Source of the DNA: Brevundimonas subvibrioides
Lineage (GTDB): Bacteria > Pseudomonadota > Alphaproteobacteria > Caulobacterales > Caulobacteraceae
Direction: 5' to 3'
Length of the DNA stretch: 64,000 bases
Assembly: GCA_002280475.1 (NCBI GenBank)
Contig: NCEB01000002.1
Location: 62,001-126,000 of the forward strand
How positions within the stretch are numbered: position 1 is the first letter of the stretch; each line of letters starts with the position of its first letter. This document shows positions 20,103 to 29,070 of this stretch, one piece after another. The notes under the pieces were generated by a model, which was not told where the DNA came from, did not search any database, and was given only the letters and a program-made list of their open reading frames with translations. A program made the position numbers and the translations under genes.

Positions 20103-20294
20103 ATGCTGAGCGGACAGCAGGTCTTCGTGGTCGAGATGATCCTGGTCTTCGGCCTGATCCTGGCCTGGGCCATCTGGGAGCTGATCTCGACGCGTCGTTC
20201 GCAGAAGCGCGACCGCGAGGCCTCAGCGGAGCGAGCGCGGCATGCGGAAGGGGAGCATGGCCCGGACAAAGGGCGATCTCAGCCGCCCCAGTGA
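20103..20294 (+). CDS. Small membrane protein downstream of bchO
   Basis: A 63-residue protein starting MLSGQQVFVVEMILVFGLIL with one transmembrane helix (about 6-27), then ELISTRRSQKRDREA and a charged, probably disordered tail. AGGGGAG precedes the ATG by about eight bases; an in-frame ATG at 20085 is less well placed. Its last 72 bp overlap the 3' end of crtC on the other strand. I know no function. The single helix plus basic juxtamembrane segment resembles small accessory proteins of pigment clusters, but this is only an impression. Confidence 0.65.
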   Translation: MLSGQQVFVVEMILVFGLILAWAIWELISTRRSQKRDREASAERARHAEGEHGPDKGRSQPPQ

Positions 20295-21446
20295 CAGGCT
20301 TTCGTGCACGGCCTGGCACGGCTCTCCCAAAAGGTGGGTCGACAGGGTGGATCGCGAATAGAAGGGCGTGTCCTCCCAGGTTCTTTGCAGGGTCGCCCGG
20401 TGCCCTTCGTCGGCTCGCGTGTGACGCGGCATCCGCCAGAGGGTCGGGGGCAGGGGGACATGCGGTGGCGGCGCGAAGGTTTCCGGCACGCCGTGCCTGT
20501 CGAAGCGAAGCGCGAGACTGAGCGCCGAGCCGTCCTTGCGCTTCAGGTCATACAGGACGGCGCTGTCGTCCTTCACATGGGCGCGCGACCAGTCCCAGAC
20601 CTCGAAGGCGTCCTCGAGCGGCTCGGTCCCCGCATTGGTGTCCAGATAGCCCTCGCCGGTCCACGACAGGGCCGGGTCGTCCAGGGTGACCTCGATCCGG
20701 GCGCGGGGCGCGATCGGGCGCCAGACATGCTTGCCCTGGGCATCCAGCGGGAAGGCGATGGTGTTGATGGCGCGTGGCTTGACCCGGACGACGCCGCGCA
20801 AGCCCTGCGGGATCATCGGCATGGGGGGAACGGGGGCGGTGATCTCGTCGAAACGGATGACCAGGTCGTCGCCGTCCCAGCGCACGCTGCTGGGTCCGAT
20901 GCTCAGGCTCTCGGCGTCGCGCCAGACCTGGCCCTTGGGACGTTCGGTCATGGCCCAGCGGTCGCAGCCGGGACCATAGAAGGCGATGTTGAGGGCGCAG
21001 TGATCTTCGGGCCGCTGTCGTCCCGACCAGGCGTACCAGGGCGAGAAGACGCTGCCGACGAAGGCGATGATGGTCAGGCCGAAGCGGCCGTCGTCCGAGA
21101 GGGCATCGACATACCACCAGCCATAGCCACCGGGGCCGACCGCCTGATCGAAGCGCGGTCCGCCATGACGGCCGAGGCCGCTTGCCGCCCCGACAGAGCC
21201 GCCATCGGCACGCCCGCTCCAGGGTGTGTCCCCCCGCCGCAGAGATAAAGTCCCGGCATCCGCGTACGGGCTCCGGGCCGTCTGAAGGCCCCGTCCCAGC
21301 CGTGCCCCGCCCTCCCGTAGAGCGCGCCACCCGTCCCCGGAAAGCGCCTCTCGAAGGCGTCGGGCGTCGTGGCCACCATCGACGACGGCCTGGGGTCCAG
21401 GCTGAGGCCGCAGCGGCGGATCGATTCGAAGGCGCGCGAGCGACAT
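20223..21446 (-). CDS. crtC: Carotenoid 1,2-hydratase (hydroxyneurosporene synthase), start uncertain
   Basis: CrtC hydrates acyclic carotenoids to 1-hydroxy derivatives. Homology begins near 21160 with GGPRFDQAVGPGGYGWWYVD and continues through LSDDGRFGLTIIAFVGSVF, SPWYAWSGRQRPEDHCALNI and a conserved end (TPFYSRSTLSTHLLGEPCQA). No ATG, GTG or TTG lies in frame near that point; the nearest upstream one is the ATG at 21446 with GAGGAG in front, giving 407 residues but overlapping crtD by 373 bp. An ATG at 21166 is out of frame. Either a non-standard codon is used, the long form is made, or a one-base change removed the start. The end overlaps the small plus-strand gene. Confidence 0.8.
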   Translation of the reverse strand: MSLARLRIDPPLRPQPGPQAVVDGGHDARRLREALSGDGWRALREGGARLGRGLQTARSPYADAGTLSLRRGDTPWSGRADGGSVGAASGLGRHGGPRFDQAVGPGGYGWWYVDALSDDGRFGLTIIAFVGSVFSPWYAWSGRQRPEDHCALNIAFYGPGCDRWAMTERPKGQVWRDAESLSIGPSSVRWDGDDLVIRFDEITAPVPPMPMIPQGLRGVVRVKPRAINTIAFPLDAQGKHVWRPIAPRARIEVTLDDPALSWTGEGYLDTNAGTEPLEDAFEVWDWSRAHVKDDSAVLYDLKRKDGSALSLALRFDRHGVPETFAPPPHVPLPPTLWRMPRHTRADEGHRATLQRTWEDTPFYSRSTLSTHLLGEPCQAVHESLSLGRLRSPFVRAMLPFRMPRSLR

Positions 21447-22639
21447 GTGTCGATCTCCTCTTGCGACCAGGTGTGGACGTCGCCATCGGGCGGCGCGTTG
21501 GCGATGGCGAAGAAGCGCTCGGCCCCTTCGCTGAGGGGTGGCCCGTCGTCGTCGGCCCGATCCTGGGCGCAGACGTAGACGGTCGGGATTTCGGGCATCC
21601 GCCCTGCGTGGAGCGCATCGAACTCGGCGACGTAGTCGGGTGAGAAGAACAGGTTGTGCCGGACCAACGGTGCCGTCGCGGTGTCGGCGGTGAAGGCGAA
21701 GGTCAGGGCCGACAGCGATCGGGCGCGCGGCGGCGTGGCCGTGACGGCGCGGGCGGCCTGCGTGCCGAACCGGCCCTGAGCGACGGCCGAGGGGTCGGCA
21801 TTTACGACGACGGTCTCGGCCTCGATCCGTTCGCCGGACGCGAGGACGACGCCGGATGCCCCGCCACGGTCGACGGTGATCTCGGAGCAGGGCTCGCCGG
21901 TCCGGACGGTGCCCCCAAGGCTTCGAATCAGGCCGGTCAGGGCCTCGGGGATGCGCTGCATGCCCCCCTCGACCAGCCAGACGCCCTGCTGCTCGACATG
22001 GGCGATCAGCATCAGGGTCGCCGGGCTCTTGAACGGCGAGCAGCCGGCGTAGGTGGCGTAGCGGCCGAACAGCTGGCGCAGGCGCGGGTCGCGGAAATAG
22101 GAGCCCAGCTCGGACCACAGCGAGCGGTAGGGCATGATCGACCACTGATCCAGCGGCCGGTGCAGGCCGATGTCCAGCGTCAGCCCGGCGATGGAGGGCC
22201 TGGACCGCTGGATGAAGGGGCGTTCCAGCACCTGGTAGATCCTGGCGGCCCGGGCGGCGAAGGCGCGAAACCGCCGGGCCTCGTCCGCGCCCGACAGGTC
22301 GCCCACGGCCTCGGCCGAGCGATCGAGATCGGCGAACAGATCGAAGGTCGAGCCGTCGGGCCAGCTGTGACGCGCCAGGGTGTCCGCGCGGCGAACGGTC
22401 AGGCTGTCGTCCAGGGATGCCCCCGCCGCGTCGAACAGGGCGTCGAAGACCCAGCGCATGGTGAAGACCGTCGGGCCGGAATCGATGCCGACGCCGTCCG
22501 TATGGATTTCGGACAGTTTTCCGCCGGCCGTCGCGGTCTTCTCCACCACCGTGACGTCCATGCCCCGCGCGCACAGATCGACGGCGGCGGACAGACCGCC
22601 GATCCCGGCTCCGACGATAACGACCCGCTCACGCGGCAT
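21074..22639 (-). CDS. crtD: Methoxyneurosporene (1-hydroxycarotenoid 3,4-) dehydrogenase
   Basis: CrtD is a CrtI-type flavoprotein that introduces the 3,4 double bond in the spheroidene/spirilloxanthin path. The 521-residue protein starts with an FAD-binding fold GAGIGG at residues 10-15 (VVIVGAGIGGLSAAVDLCA), has GGMQRIPEALTGLIRSLGG in the middle and the C-terminal family motif YLCGGGTHPGAGVPMAALSG. After the usual end (AVMADRAS) about 24 extra residues follow, read through the sequence that encodes the CrtC N-terminus. It is divergent from crtF across a PpsR operator. Confidence 0.94.
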   Translation of the reverse strand: MPRERVVIVGAGIGGLSAAVDLCARGMDVTVVEKTATAGGKLSEIHTDGVGIDSGPTVFTMRWVFDALFDAAGASLDDSLTVRRADTLARHSWPDGSTFDLFADLDRSAEAVGDLSGADEARRFRAFAARAARIYQVLERPFIQRSRPSIAGLTLDIGLHRPLDQWSIMPYRSLWSELGSYFRDPRLRQLFGRYATYAGCSPFKSPATLMLIAHVEQQGVWLVEGGMQRIPEALTGLIRSLGGTVRTGEPCSEITVDRGGASGVVLASGERIEAETVVVNADPSAVAQGRFGTQAARAVTATPPRARSLSALTFAFTADTATAPLVRHNLFFSPDYVAEFDALHAGRMPEIPTVYVCAQDRADDDGPPLSEGAERFFAIANAPPDGDVHTWSQEEIDTCRSRAFESIRRCGLSLDPRPSSMVATTPDAFERRFPGTGGALYGRAGHGWDGAFRRPGARTRMPGLYLCGGGTHPGAGVPMAALSGRQAASAVMADRASIRRSAPVAMAGGMSMPSRTTAASA

Positions 22640-22677
22640 GGCGCGCCTTTCGCGTCTTGTCCAAGTGACACTAAAGG

Positions 22678-22695
22678 TGTCCAGTCAGATTGACA
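22678..22695. promoter_or_regulatory. PpsR operator between crtD and crtF
   Basis: A perfect TGT-N12-ACA palindrome (core CCAGTCAGATTG) lies 38 bp before the crtD start and 46 bp before the crtF start. TTGACA (22690-22695) faces crtF and TGGACA faces crtD. A nearby TGT-N7-ACA (22658-22670) has the wrong spacing for the same protein. Confidence 0.82.
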
Positions 22696-22741
22696 CAAGT
22701 GAAATCCACCCTCGTGCGACAATGACCCGGCGACCCCGTTC

Positions 22742-23836
22742 ATGACCCTTGCCGACCGCTGGCGTGGCTGGCGCAATGCGCTGATCGGCTCGCCGGGCTT
22801 CCAGCGGTGGGCGGCACGGTTCCCGCTGACCCGTCCGGTGGCGCGTCGGCGGGCCCAGGCGCTGTTCGATCTGACGGCGGGCTTCGTCTATTCGCAGATC
22901 GCCCACGCCTGCGTTCGGTCCGGATTGCTGGAACGGTTGGCGGCAGGGCCCGCCGAGGTCGGCGACCTGGCCGCGCATCTGGACCTGGACCGCGACGGCG
23001 CACTGCGGCTGCTCCGCGCGGCGGCGGCGCTGAAGCTGGCCGAATCGGCCGGGCCCGACCGATGGGCGCTTGGGGTGGAGGGGGCGGCCCTGCTCGGTGC
23101 TCCGGGGGTTGCGGCTATGATCGACCATCATGCCCTGCTGTATGCCGACCTCGCGGACCCGCTGGCCCTGTTGAGGCGCGGGGGTGGGGGCGGGGCACTG
23201 GCGGCCTACTGGACCTATGCCGAGGGCGGGCCCCCCGACGCCAAAGCGGCGGGGGCCTACTCCGGCCTGATGACGGCCTCTCAGGCGATGGTCGCCGCAC
23301 AGGTTCTGGACGCCTATCCCATGGGTGGACACCGGCGGCTGCTGGACGTCGGGGGCGGAGAGGGGACCTTCCTGCGGGCCGTGGCGGCGCGGGCACCGGA
23401 CGTCGAGCGGATGCTGTTCGACCTGCCCGCCGTGGCCGAGCGGGCCCGGGCGAGGTTCGCGGCCGAGGGGCTGCAACTCCATGCGACCGGCGGCGATGTG
23501 TTCCGGGACGCCCTTCCGGGCGGGGCAGACATCGTCAGCCTGATCCGCGTGCTTCACGACCATGACGACGGGCCTGCGCTGGAGATTCTCCACGCGATTC
23601 GACGGGCGCTCGAACCCGGTGCCGTGCTGATCATCGGAGAACCGATGGCGCAGGAGCACGGCGCGGAGAGGGTGGGGGACGCCTATTTCGGCATCTATCT
23701 GCTGGCCATGGGCTCGGGCCGTCCTCGCCCGGCGCGAGAAATAATCGCGATGTGCGAACAGGCCGGATTCGTCAGCGCCCGCCGCATTCCAACCGCGATG
23801 CCGATGATCGCCAGCCTGATTGTCGCCCGCGCTTGA
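22742..23836 (+). CDS. crtF: Demethylspheroidene / hydroxycarotenoid O-methyltransferase
   Basis: CrtF methylates the 1-hydroxyl of acyclic carotenoids using S-adenosylmethionine. The 364-residue protein has a dimerisation and winged-helix-like N-terminal half (FVYSQIAHACVRSGLLERLA), the SAM-binding motif LLDVGGGEG at 200-208 and the class-typical RVLHDHDD near 271. The ATG at 22742 has no visible ribosome site. Together with crtC and crtD it indicates carotenoids of the spheroidene or spirilloxanthin series; crtA is absent from the window. Confidence 0.94.
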   Translation: MTLADRWRGWRNALIGSPGFQRWAARFPLTRPVARRRAQALFDLTAGFVYSQIAHACVRSGLLERLAAGPAEVGDLAAHLDLDRDGALRLLRAAAALKLAESAGPDRWALGVEGAALLGAPGVAAMIDHHALLYADLADPLALLRRGGGGGALAAYWTYAEGGPPDAKAAGAYSGLMTASQAMVAAQVLDAYPMGGHRRLLDVGGGEGTFLRAVAARAPDVERMLFDLPAVAERARARFAAEGLQLHATGGDVFRDALPGGADIVSLIRVLHDHDDGPALEILHAIRRALEPGAVLIIGEPMAQEHGAERVGDAYFGIYLLAMGSGRPRPAREIIAMCEQAGFVSARRIPTAMPMIASLIVARA

Positions 23837-23846
23837 CGCTCAAATG

Positions 23847-23890
23847 TGTAATCAAAGTTTGACAACCCTAACTGTCAATCTAAGCTGACA
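23847..23890 (+). promoter_or_regulatory. Tandem PpsR operators and promoter of bchC
   Basis: Two perfect TGT-N12-ACA palindromes lie at 23847-23864 and 23873-23890, centres 26 bp apart. TTGACA (23859-23864) and TAAGCT (23881-23886) are 16 bp apart, so one operator covers the -35 and the other the -10 of a promoter reading into bchC-X-Y-Z-puf. Paired sites on one helix face fit cooperative PpsR binding. Confidence 0.88.
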
Positions 23891-23934
23891 GTCGGGAGGG
23901 TGCCTATCGTGGTCCGGCCTCCCGAGGCACTGAG

Positions 23935-24858
23935 ATGGACACTTTAGCCGTCGTATTGGAGGAGCCCCGCCGACTGGCGCTCCGCCGGCTCGACCTGAAG
24001 CCGGCCGGTCCCGACGACGTGGTCGTCCAGGTGGACGTCAGCGGAATCTCGACCGGCACCGAACGCCTGCTGTGGGACGGCCGCATGCCGCATTTCCCCG
24101 GGCTCGGTTATCCCCTGGTGCCTGGCTATGAGTCGATCGGCCGAGTCGTGGACGCCGGTGCCGACGCGCGATCCAGAATCGGCGAGCGGGTGTTCGTCCC
24201 CGGCTCGTCCCACTTCATCGACGCGCGCGGCCTGTTCGGCGGCGCGGCCCGCACCCTGATCACGCCGTCGTCGCGCACCGTCACCCTGCCAGAGGGATTG
24301 GACGACGACGGGGTCCTGCTGTCGCTGGCAGCGACGGCCTATCACGCCATCGTCGGCGGGACGGCTCCCGACCTGATCGTCGGCTACGGCACCCTGGGGC
24401 GGCTTCTGCTGCGCATCACCGAGGCGATGGGCCACGACAAGCCGACCGTCTGGGAGACCAACGCCGCGCGTCGCAACGGCGTAGGCATCCACCCTGATGC
24501 GGACGACCGCCGCGACTATCGTTCGATCTACGACGCCTCCGGCGCCGAGGACCTGATGGACTTCCTGGTCGCGCGGCTGGCCCGCAGTGGCGAGATCGTC
24601 CTGGCCGGCTTCTATGAGGCGCGTCTGTCCTTCGCCTTTCCGATGGCCTTCATGAAGGAGGCGCGGTTCCGCATCGCCGCCGAGTTCAAGCCCGAGGACG
24701 TGGCCGGCGTGACCGCCCTGATCCAGTCCGGCGCGCTGAGCCTGGACGGCCTGATCACCCACCGGATGGCGGCGACCGAGGCCAACGACGCCTATCCGAC
24801 CGCCTTCGGCGACCCTGCCTGTCTCAAGATGATCCTCGATTGGAGGAACTGCGCGTGA
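23935..24858 (+). CDS. bchC: 3-hydroxyethyl bacteriochlorophyllide a dehydrogenase
   Basis: BchC oxidises the C3 hydroxyethyl group to acetyl, completing bacteriochlorophyllide a. The 307-residue protein has the medium-chain dehydrogenase/reductase layout: substrate domain with SGISTGTERLLWDGRMPHFPG and LVPGYESIGRVVDAG, then a shortened nucleotide-binding region. It is the first gene of the long plus-strand unit and ends in a GTGA overlap with bchX. Expression should follow the tandem operators upstream. Confidence 0.94.
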   Translation: MDTLAVVLEEPRRLALRRLDLKPAGPDDVVVQVDVSGISTGTERLLWDGRMPHFPGLGYPLVPGYESIGRVVDAGADARSRIGERVFVPGSSHFIDARGLFGGAARTLITPSSRTVTLPEGLDDDGVLLSLAATAYHAIVGGTAPDLIVGYGTLGRLLLRITEAMGHDKPTVWETNAARRNGVGIHPDADDRRDYRSIYDASGAEDLMDFLVARLARSGEIVLAGFYEARLSFAFPMAFMKEARFRIAAEFKPEDVAGVTALIQSGALSLDGLITHRMAATEANDAYPTAFGDPACLKMILDWRNCA

Positions 24859-25847
24859 CCGTGACCCTGATTACCCACAAACACCTGCGTGCCGAAGCCG
24901 CGGTCGAGCCCGATCCCGTCCACACCGGCGAGGTCACCAAGGAAACCCAGATCATCGCCATCTACGGCAAGGGCGGATCGGGCAAATCCTTCGCCCTGTC
25001 GAACCTGAGCTACATGATGGCCCAGCAGGGCAAGCGGGTGCTGCTGATCGGCTGCGATCCCAAGTCCGACACGACGTCGCTGCTGTTCGGCGGCAAATCC
25101 TGCCCCACCATCATCGCCACCTCCGCCGCCAAGAAGCTGACCGGTGAAGAGGTCAAGATCGAGGATGTCTGTTTCCAGCGTGACGGCGTCTTCGCCATGG
25201 AGCTGGGCGGGCCCGAGGTCGGGCGCGGTTGCGGCGGACGCGGCATCATCCACGGCTTCGAGCTGCTCGAAAAGCTGGGCTTCCACGATTGGGGCTTCGA
25301 CTACGTCCTGCTCGACTTCCTGGGCGACGTGGTGTGCGGGGGCTTCGGCCTGCCGATCGCGCGCGACATGTGTCAGAAGGTCATCGTCGTCGGGTCCAAC
25401 GACCTGCAGTCGCTCTACGTCGCCAACAACGTCTGTTCGGCGGTGGAGTATTTCCGCCGGCTGGGCGGCAACGTCGGCGTCGCCGGCATGATCATCAACA
25501 AGGACGACGGCACGGGCGAGGCCGCCGCCTTCGCCGAGGCCGTGAACATCCCGGTCCTGGCCTCCATCCCGGCCAACGAGGACATCCGCAGGAAGTCGGC
25601 CAACTATCAGATCATCGGCACCGCCGACAGCGAGTGGGGCAGTCTGTTCGCCGGTCTGGCCCAGGCCGTGACCGACAGTTTGCCGCAGCATCCCAAGCCC
25701 CTGACGCAGGACGGGCTGCTGGGCCTGTTCAGCCCCGACCAGGTGGGCGGCGAGGTGCGGCTGGTGCCGGCGAGCCAGAGCGACATGCGCGGCGCGTCCT
25801 ATGTGCCCAAACAGTCGCTCGAAGTCATCTACGACGAGGCGGTCTGA
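24855..25847 (+). CDS. bchX: Chlorophyllide a reductase iron protein X
   Basis: BchX is the nitrogenase-Fe-protein-like ATPase that passes electrons to BchY-BchZ to reduce ring B of chlorophyllide. Of 330 residues, 38-45 form the P-loop GKGGSGKS; the two cysteines that bridge the dimer [4Fe-4S] cluster are C126 (GRGCGGRG) and C161 (DVVCGGFG). The GTG at 24855 overlaps the bchC stop and is preceded by GGAGGA; an in-frame TTG at 24840 is less likely. The gene is highly conserved throughout. Confidence 0.96.
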   Translation: MTVTLITHKHLRAEAAVEPDPVHTGEVTKETQIIAIYGKGGSGKSFALSNLSYMMAQQGKRVLLIGCDPKSDTTSLLFGGKSCPTIIATSAAKKLTGEEVKIEDVCFQRDGVFAMELGGPEVGRGCGGRGIIHGFELLEKLGFHDWGFDYVLLDFLGDVVCGGFGLPIARDMCQKVIVVGSNDLQSLYVANNVCSAVEYFRRLGGNVGVAGMIINKDDGTGEAAAFAEAVNIPVLASIPANEDIRRKSANYQIIGTADSEWGSLFAGLAQAVTDSLPQHPKPLTQDGLLGLFSPDQVGGEVRLVPASQSDMRGASYVPKQSLEVIYDEAV

Positions 25848-25852
25848 TCTCC

Positions 25853-27484
25853 ATGGCCGACGGACCCGCCTTTCCCAAAACGCCGTCACCCTCCGACTTG
25901 ATCGGAGGGCCGGACGGTGGGCGGACTGTGCCTCACCCCGATCGCGCGAGCAGCGGAACGTCCGATCCTCGGGTCACGCCCGAGGATGACGGCGTTGGGG
26001 GCGAGGTCGTCGTGACCGACGGCGGTTGCCATGGCGGCAAGGCCGAACTCCAGGCCGCCGCCTCTCGCGCGGGCAAGTCCGAGGTCCTGGCCCGCTATGC
26101 CAAGGACTATCCGGTCGGTCCGCACGACCAGCCGCAGTCGATGTGCCCGGCGTTCGGATCGTTGCGGGTCGGGCTGCGGATGCGGCGGACGGCGACGATC
26201 CTCAGCGGGTCGGCCTGCTGCGTCTACGGCCTGACCTTCACCAGCCATTTCTACGGCGCGCGCCGCTCGGTCGGCTATGTGCCGTTCAACTCCGAGAGCC
26301 TGGTCACCGGCAAGCTGTTCGAGGACATCCGCGACGCCGTCCACGATATGGCGGATCCGGAACTCTACGACTCCATCGTCGTGACCAATCTGTGCGTGCC
26401 GACCGCATCGGGCGTGCCGCTGCAGCTGCTGCCGAAAGAGATCAACGGCGTCCGCATCGTCGGCATCGACGTGCCGGGCTTCGGCATCCCGACCCACGCC
26501 GAGGCCAAGGACGTGCTGGCCGGCGCCATGCTGAACTATGCGCGCAAGGAGGTCGAGGCCGGCCCCGTCGCCGCGCCCAAGGAACGCACGGACAAGCCGA
26601 CCGTCACCCTGCTGGGCGAAATGTTCCCGGCTGATCCGATGATCATCGGGCGGATGCTGGAGCCGATGGGCCTGGCCGCCGGGCCTGTGGTCCCGACCCG
26701 CGAATGGCGCGAGCTGTACGCTGCGCTGGACTGCGCCGTCGTCGCCGCCATCCACCCCTTCTACACCGCCAGCGTGCGCGAGTTCGAAGCGGCGGGCCGC
26801 AAGGTCGTCGGCTCGGCCCCGGTCGGCCGCGACGGCACCGCCGCCTGGCTCCAGGCCATCGGCGAGGCCTGTCATGTTCCTCAAGGCCAGATCGACGGCG
26901 TCAAGAACGCCATGGTCGGCGCGATCGGCGCGGCCCTGGCCGCCACCCCGATCAAGGGCCGGATCGTGGTCTCGGGCTATGAGGGCTCGGAGCTCCTCGT
27001 CGCCCGCCTGCTGATCGAGAGCGGGGCGGAGGTCGAGTACGTCGGCACGGCCTGTCCGCAGACCAAATGGTCGGACCCGGATCGCGAATGGCTGGAAGCC
27101 AAGGGCGTCACGGTCAACTACCGCGCCTCGCTGGAACAGGATCTGTCGGCGGTCGACGCGATCAAGCCGGACCTCGCCATCGGCACGACGCCGGTGGTCC
27201 AGCACGCCAAGTCGTTGTCGATCCCGGCGCTGTATTTCACCAACCTCATCTCGGCCCGGCCTCTGATGGGACCGGCGGGCACGGGCTCGCTGGCCCAGGT
27301 CATCAACGCCGCCATCGGCAACAAGGCCCGGTTCGACAGGATGACCGAGTTCTTCGAGGGCGTGGGCTCCGGCGAGACCTCGGGCATCTGGTCCGAGACG
27401 CCGGTTCTGCGTCCCGAGTTCAAGGCCCGCTACGCCAAACAACGCGCGGCCGCGGCCAAGGCCGAGGAGCACGTCGGAACGTGA
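25853..27484 (+). CDS. bchY: Chlorophyllide a reductase subunit Y
   Basis: BchY forms with BchZ the catalytic component of chlorophyllide a oxidoreductase. Conserved homology begins at [13 protein letters not shown] and runs through [20 protein letters not shown] and [20 protein letters not shown] with its cluster cysteines. With the ATG at 25853, 5 bp after the bchX stop, the protein has 543 residues, and residues 9-48 derive from a palindromic repeat. A GTG at 26012 just before the conserved part would give 490 residues, close to the usual size. Which start is used cannot be decided here. The stop overlaps the bchZ GTG. Confidence 0.94.
   Translation: MADGPAFPKTPSPSDLIGGPDGGRTVPHPDRASSGTSDPRVTPEDDGVGGEVVVTDGGCHGGKAELQAAASRAGKSEVLARYAKDYPVGPHDQPQSMCPAFGSLRVGLRMRRTATILSGSACCVYGLTFTSHFYGARRSVGYVPFNSESLVTGKLFEDIRDAVHDMADPELYDSIVVTNLCVPTASGVPLQLLPKEINGVRIVGIDVPGFGIPTHAEAKDVLAGAMLNYARKEVEAGPVAAPKERTDKPTVTLLGEMFPADPMIIGRMLEPMGLAAGPVVPTREWRELYAALDCAVVAAIHPFYTASVREFEAAGRKVVGSAPVGRDGTAAWLQAIGEACHVPQGQIDGVKNAMVGAIGAALAATPIKGRIVVSGYEGSELLVARLLIESGAEVEYVGTACPQTKWSDPDREWLEAKGVTVNYRASLEQDLSAVDAIKPDLAIGTTPVVQHAKSLSIPALYFTNLISARPLMGPAGTGSLAQVINAAIGNKARFDRMTEFFEGVGSGETSGIWSETPVLRPEFKARYAKQRAAAAKAEEHVGT
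25879..25996. repeat. 118-bp palindromic element at the 5' end of bchY
   Basis: Terminal 10-bp inverted repeats AACGCCGTCA / TGACGGCGTT enclose two inner hairpins: CCCTCCGA-CTTGA-TCGGAGGG and ATCCTCGGG-TCACG-CCCGAGGAT. Read in the bchY frame it gives ...[11 protein letters not shown], a peptide typical of translated alphaproteobacterial repeats. It is unrelated to the element in bchH. Confidence 0.82.
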
Positions 27485-28956
27485 CCCTCATTCTCGACCA
27501 CGACAGGGCCGGTGGATACTGGGGCGCGGTCTACGCCTTCACCGCCATCAAGGGCCTGCAGGTCATCATCGACGGTCCGGTGGGCTGCGAGAACCTGCCG
27601 GTCACCTCGATCCTGCACTACACCGACGGCCTGCCGCCGCATGAACTGCCCATCGTCGTCACCGGTCTGGGCGAGGACGAGCTGGGTCGCCACGGCACCG
27701 AAGGCGCGATGAAGCGGGCCTGGCAGACGCTGGACAAGGACCTGCCCTCCGTCGTCGTCACGGGCTCGATCGCCGAGATGATCGGCGGCGGCGTGACGCC
27801 CGAGGGCACCAACATCCAGCGCTTCCTGCCGCGCACCATCGACGAGGATCAGTGGCAGTCGGCCGACCGCGCCCTGACCTGGCTATGGACCCAGTTCGGC
27901 CCGAAGAAGATGCCGCGCCCGCGTGACCGGGTGGAAGGGGACAAGCCCCGCGTCAACCTGATCGGCCCGATGTACGGCGTGTTCAACATGCCCTCGGACG
28001 TGGCCGAGATCCAGCGCCTGTGCGAAGGCATCGGGTGTCAGGTCAACATGACCTTCCCGCTGGGTAGCCACCTGGCCGATGTCCGCAATCTGGCCGACGC
28101 CGAGGTCAACATCTGCATGTACCGCGAGTTCGGGCGCGGGCTCTGCGAGGCGCTGGAGAAGCCCTATCTGCAGGCGCCGATCGGGCTGGACTCGACCACC
28201 CTGTTCCTGCGCCGGCTGGGCGAGATGACGGGGCTGGATCCCGAGCCCTTCATCGAGCGCGAGAAGCACACGACGATCAAGCCGCTGTGGGACCTGTGGC
28301 GCTCGGTCACCCAGGACTTCTTCGCCACCGCCAGCTTCGCCATCGTCGCCAACGAGACCTATACGCGCGGCGTCCGCAAGTTCCTGGAGGACGACCTGGG
28401 CCTGCCGTGCCAGTTCGCCATCGCGCGGGTGGCCGGGACCAAGACCGACAACGCCGAGATCAGCCGCCTGGTCCGCGAGACCAAGCCGCTGGTCCTGTTC
28501 GGCAGCATCAACGAGCGCATCTATCTGGCCGAGGCGTCTCAGGGCGGCGGCGGCCACGGACCGTCCGGGGTCTGGGTGCCGGCGTCCTTCCCGGGCGCGG
28601 CGATCCGACGGCACACGGGCACGCCCTTCATGGGCTATGGCGGCTGCACCTATCTGGTGCAGGAAGTCTGCAACGCCCTGTTCGACGCCCTGTTCAACGT
28701 GCTGCCGCTGGCGTCGCAGATGGACAAGGTCGAACCGACCCTGGCCCGACCGCACGCCGAGCTGTATTGGGAAGACGCCGCGGCGGACGAGCTGGAAAAG
28801 CTGGTCGCGGCCCAACCGATCATCGTCAGAATTTCCGCGGCCAAGCGCCTGCGCGACACGGCCGAACGCGCCGCCCGCCAGGCCGGAGAGGACCGGGTCA
28901 CCCGCGACCGCCTCATCGCCGCCAACGCCATCGTCCTGAGCGGGAGGGCCGCATGA
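27481..28956 (+). CDS. bchZ: Chlorophyllide a reductase subunit Z
   Basis: BchZ pairs with BchY in the ring-B reductase. The 491-residue protein starts at a GTG overlapping the bchY stop and begins [20 protein letters not shown]; landmarks are [50 protein letters not shown] [16 protein letters not shown], and a C-terminal light-independent-reductase domain. The stop is followed by 114 bp before pufB. No pufQ-like gene is present there, although pufQ commonly stands at this point in Rhodobacter. Confidence 0.95.
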   Translation: MTLILDHDRAGGYWGAVYAFTAIKGLQVIIDGPVGCENLPVTSILHYTDGLPPHELPIVVTGLGEDELGRHGTEGAMKRAWQTLDKDLPSVVVTGSIAEMIGGGVTPEGTNIQRFLPRTIDEDQWQSADRALTWLWTQFGPKKMPRPRDRVEGDKPRVNLIGPMYGVFNMPSDVAEIQRLCEGIGCQVNMTFPLGSHLADVRNLADAEVNICMYREFGRGLCEALEKPYLQAPIGLDSTTLFLRRLGEMTGLDPEPFIEREKHTTIKPLWDLWRSVTQDFFATASFAIVANETYTRGVRKFLEDDLGLPCQFAIARVAGTKTDNAEISRLVRETKPLVLFGSINERIYLAEASQGGGGHGPSGVWVPASFPGAAIRRHTGTPFMGYGGCTYLVQEVCNALFDALFNVLPLASQMDKVEPTLARPHAELYWEDAAADELEKLVAAQPIIVRISAAKRLRDTAERAARQAGEDRVTRDRLIAANAIVLSGRAA

Positions 28957-29022
28957 CGCGATCGCCACTCCTGATCGGACCCAAGTTCCGTCGTCCGGCT
29001 TGTCCGGGTGCCGGAAGCGGGC

Positions 29023-29037
29023 GGGGGATCTTCCCCC
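29023..29037 (+). other. Hairpin between bchZ and pufB
   Basis: GGGGGA-TCT-TCCCCC forms a compact stem 34 bp before the pufB start. It may be an mRNA processing or stability element separating the bch part from the more abundant puf part of the transcript (inference from Rhodobacter). Confidence 0.5.
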
Positions 29038-29070
29038 ATCCGAGGACTAGCTCCAACGAAAGGAGGAGAG

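Noticed and set aside
20223..22574. 783-codon minus-strand frame as one CrtC-containing protein
   Set aside because: Its first half is an alternative frame of crtD; only the part from near 21160 is CrtC.
22658..22670. TGT-N7-ACA next to the crt operator as an additional PpsR site
   Set aside because: The spacing is seven, not twelve, and does not fit the protein's recognition pattern.
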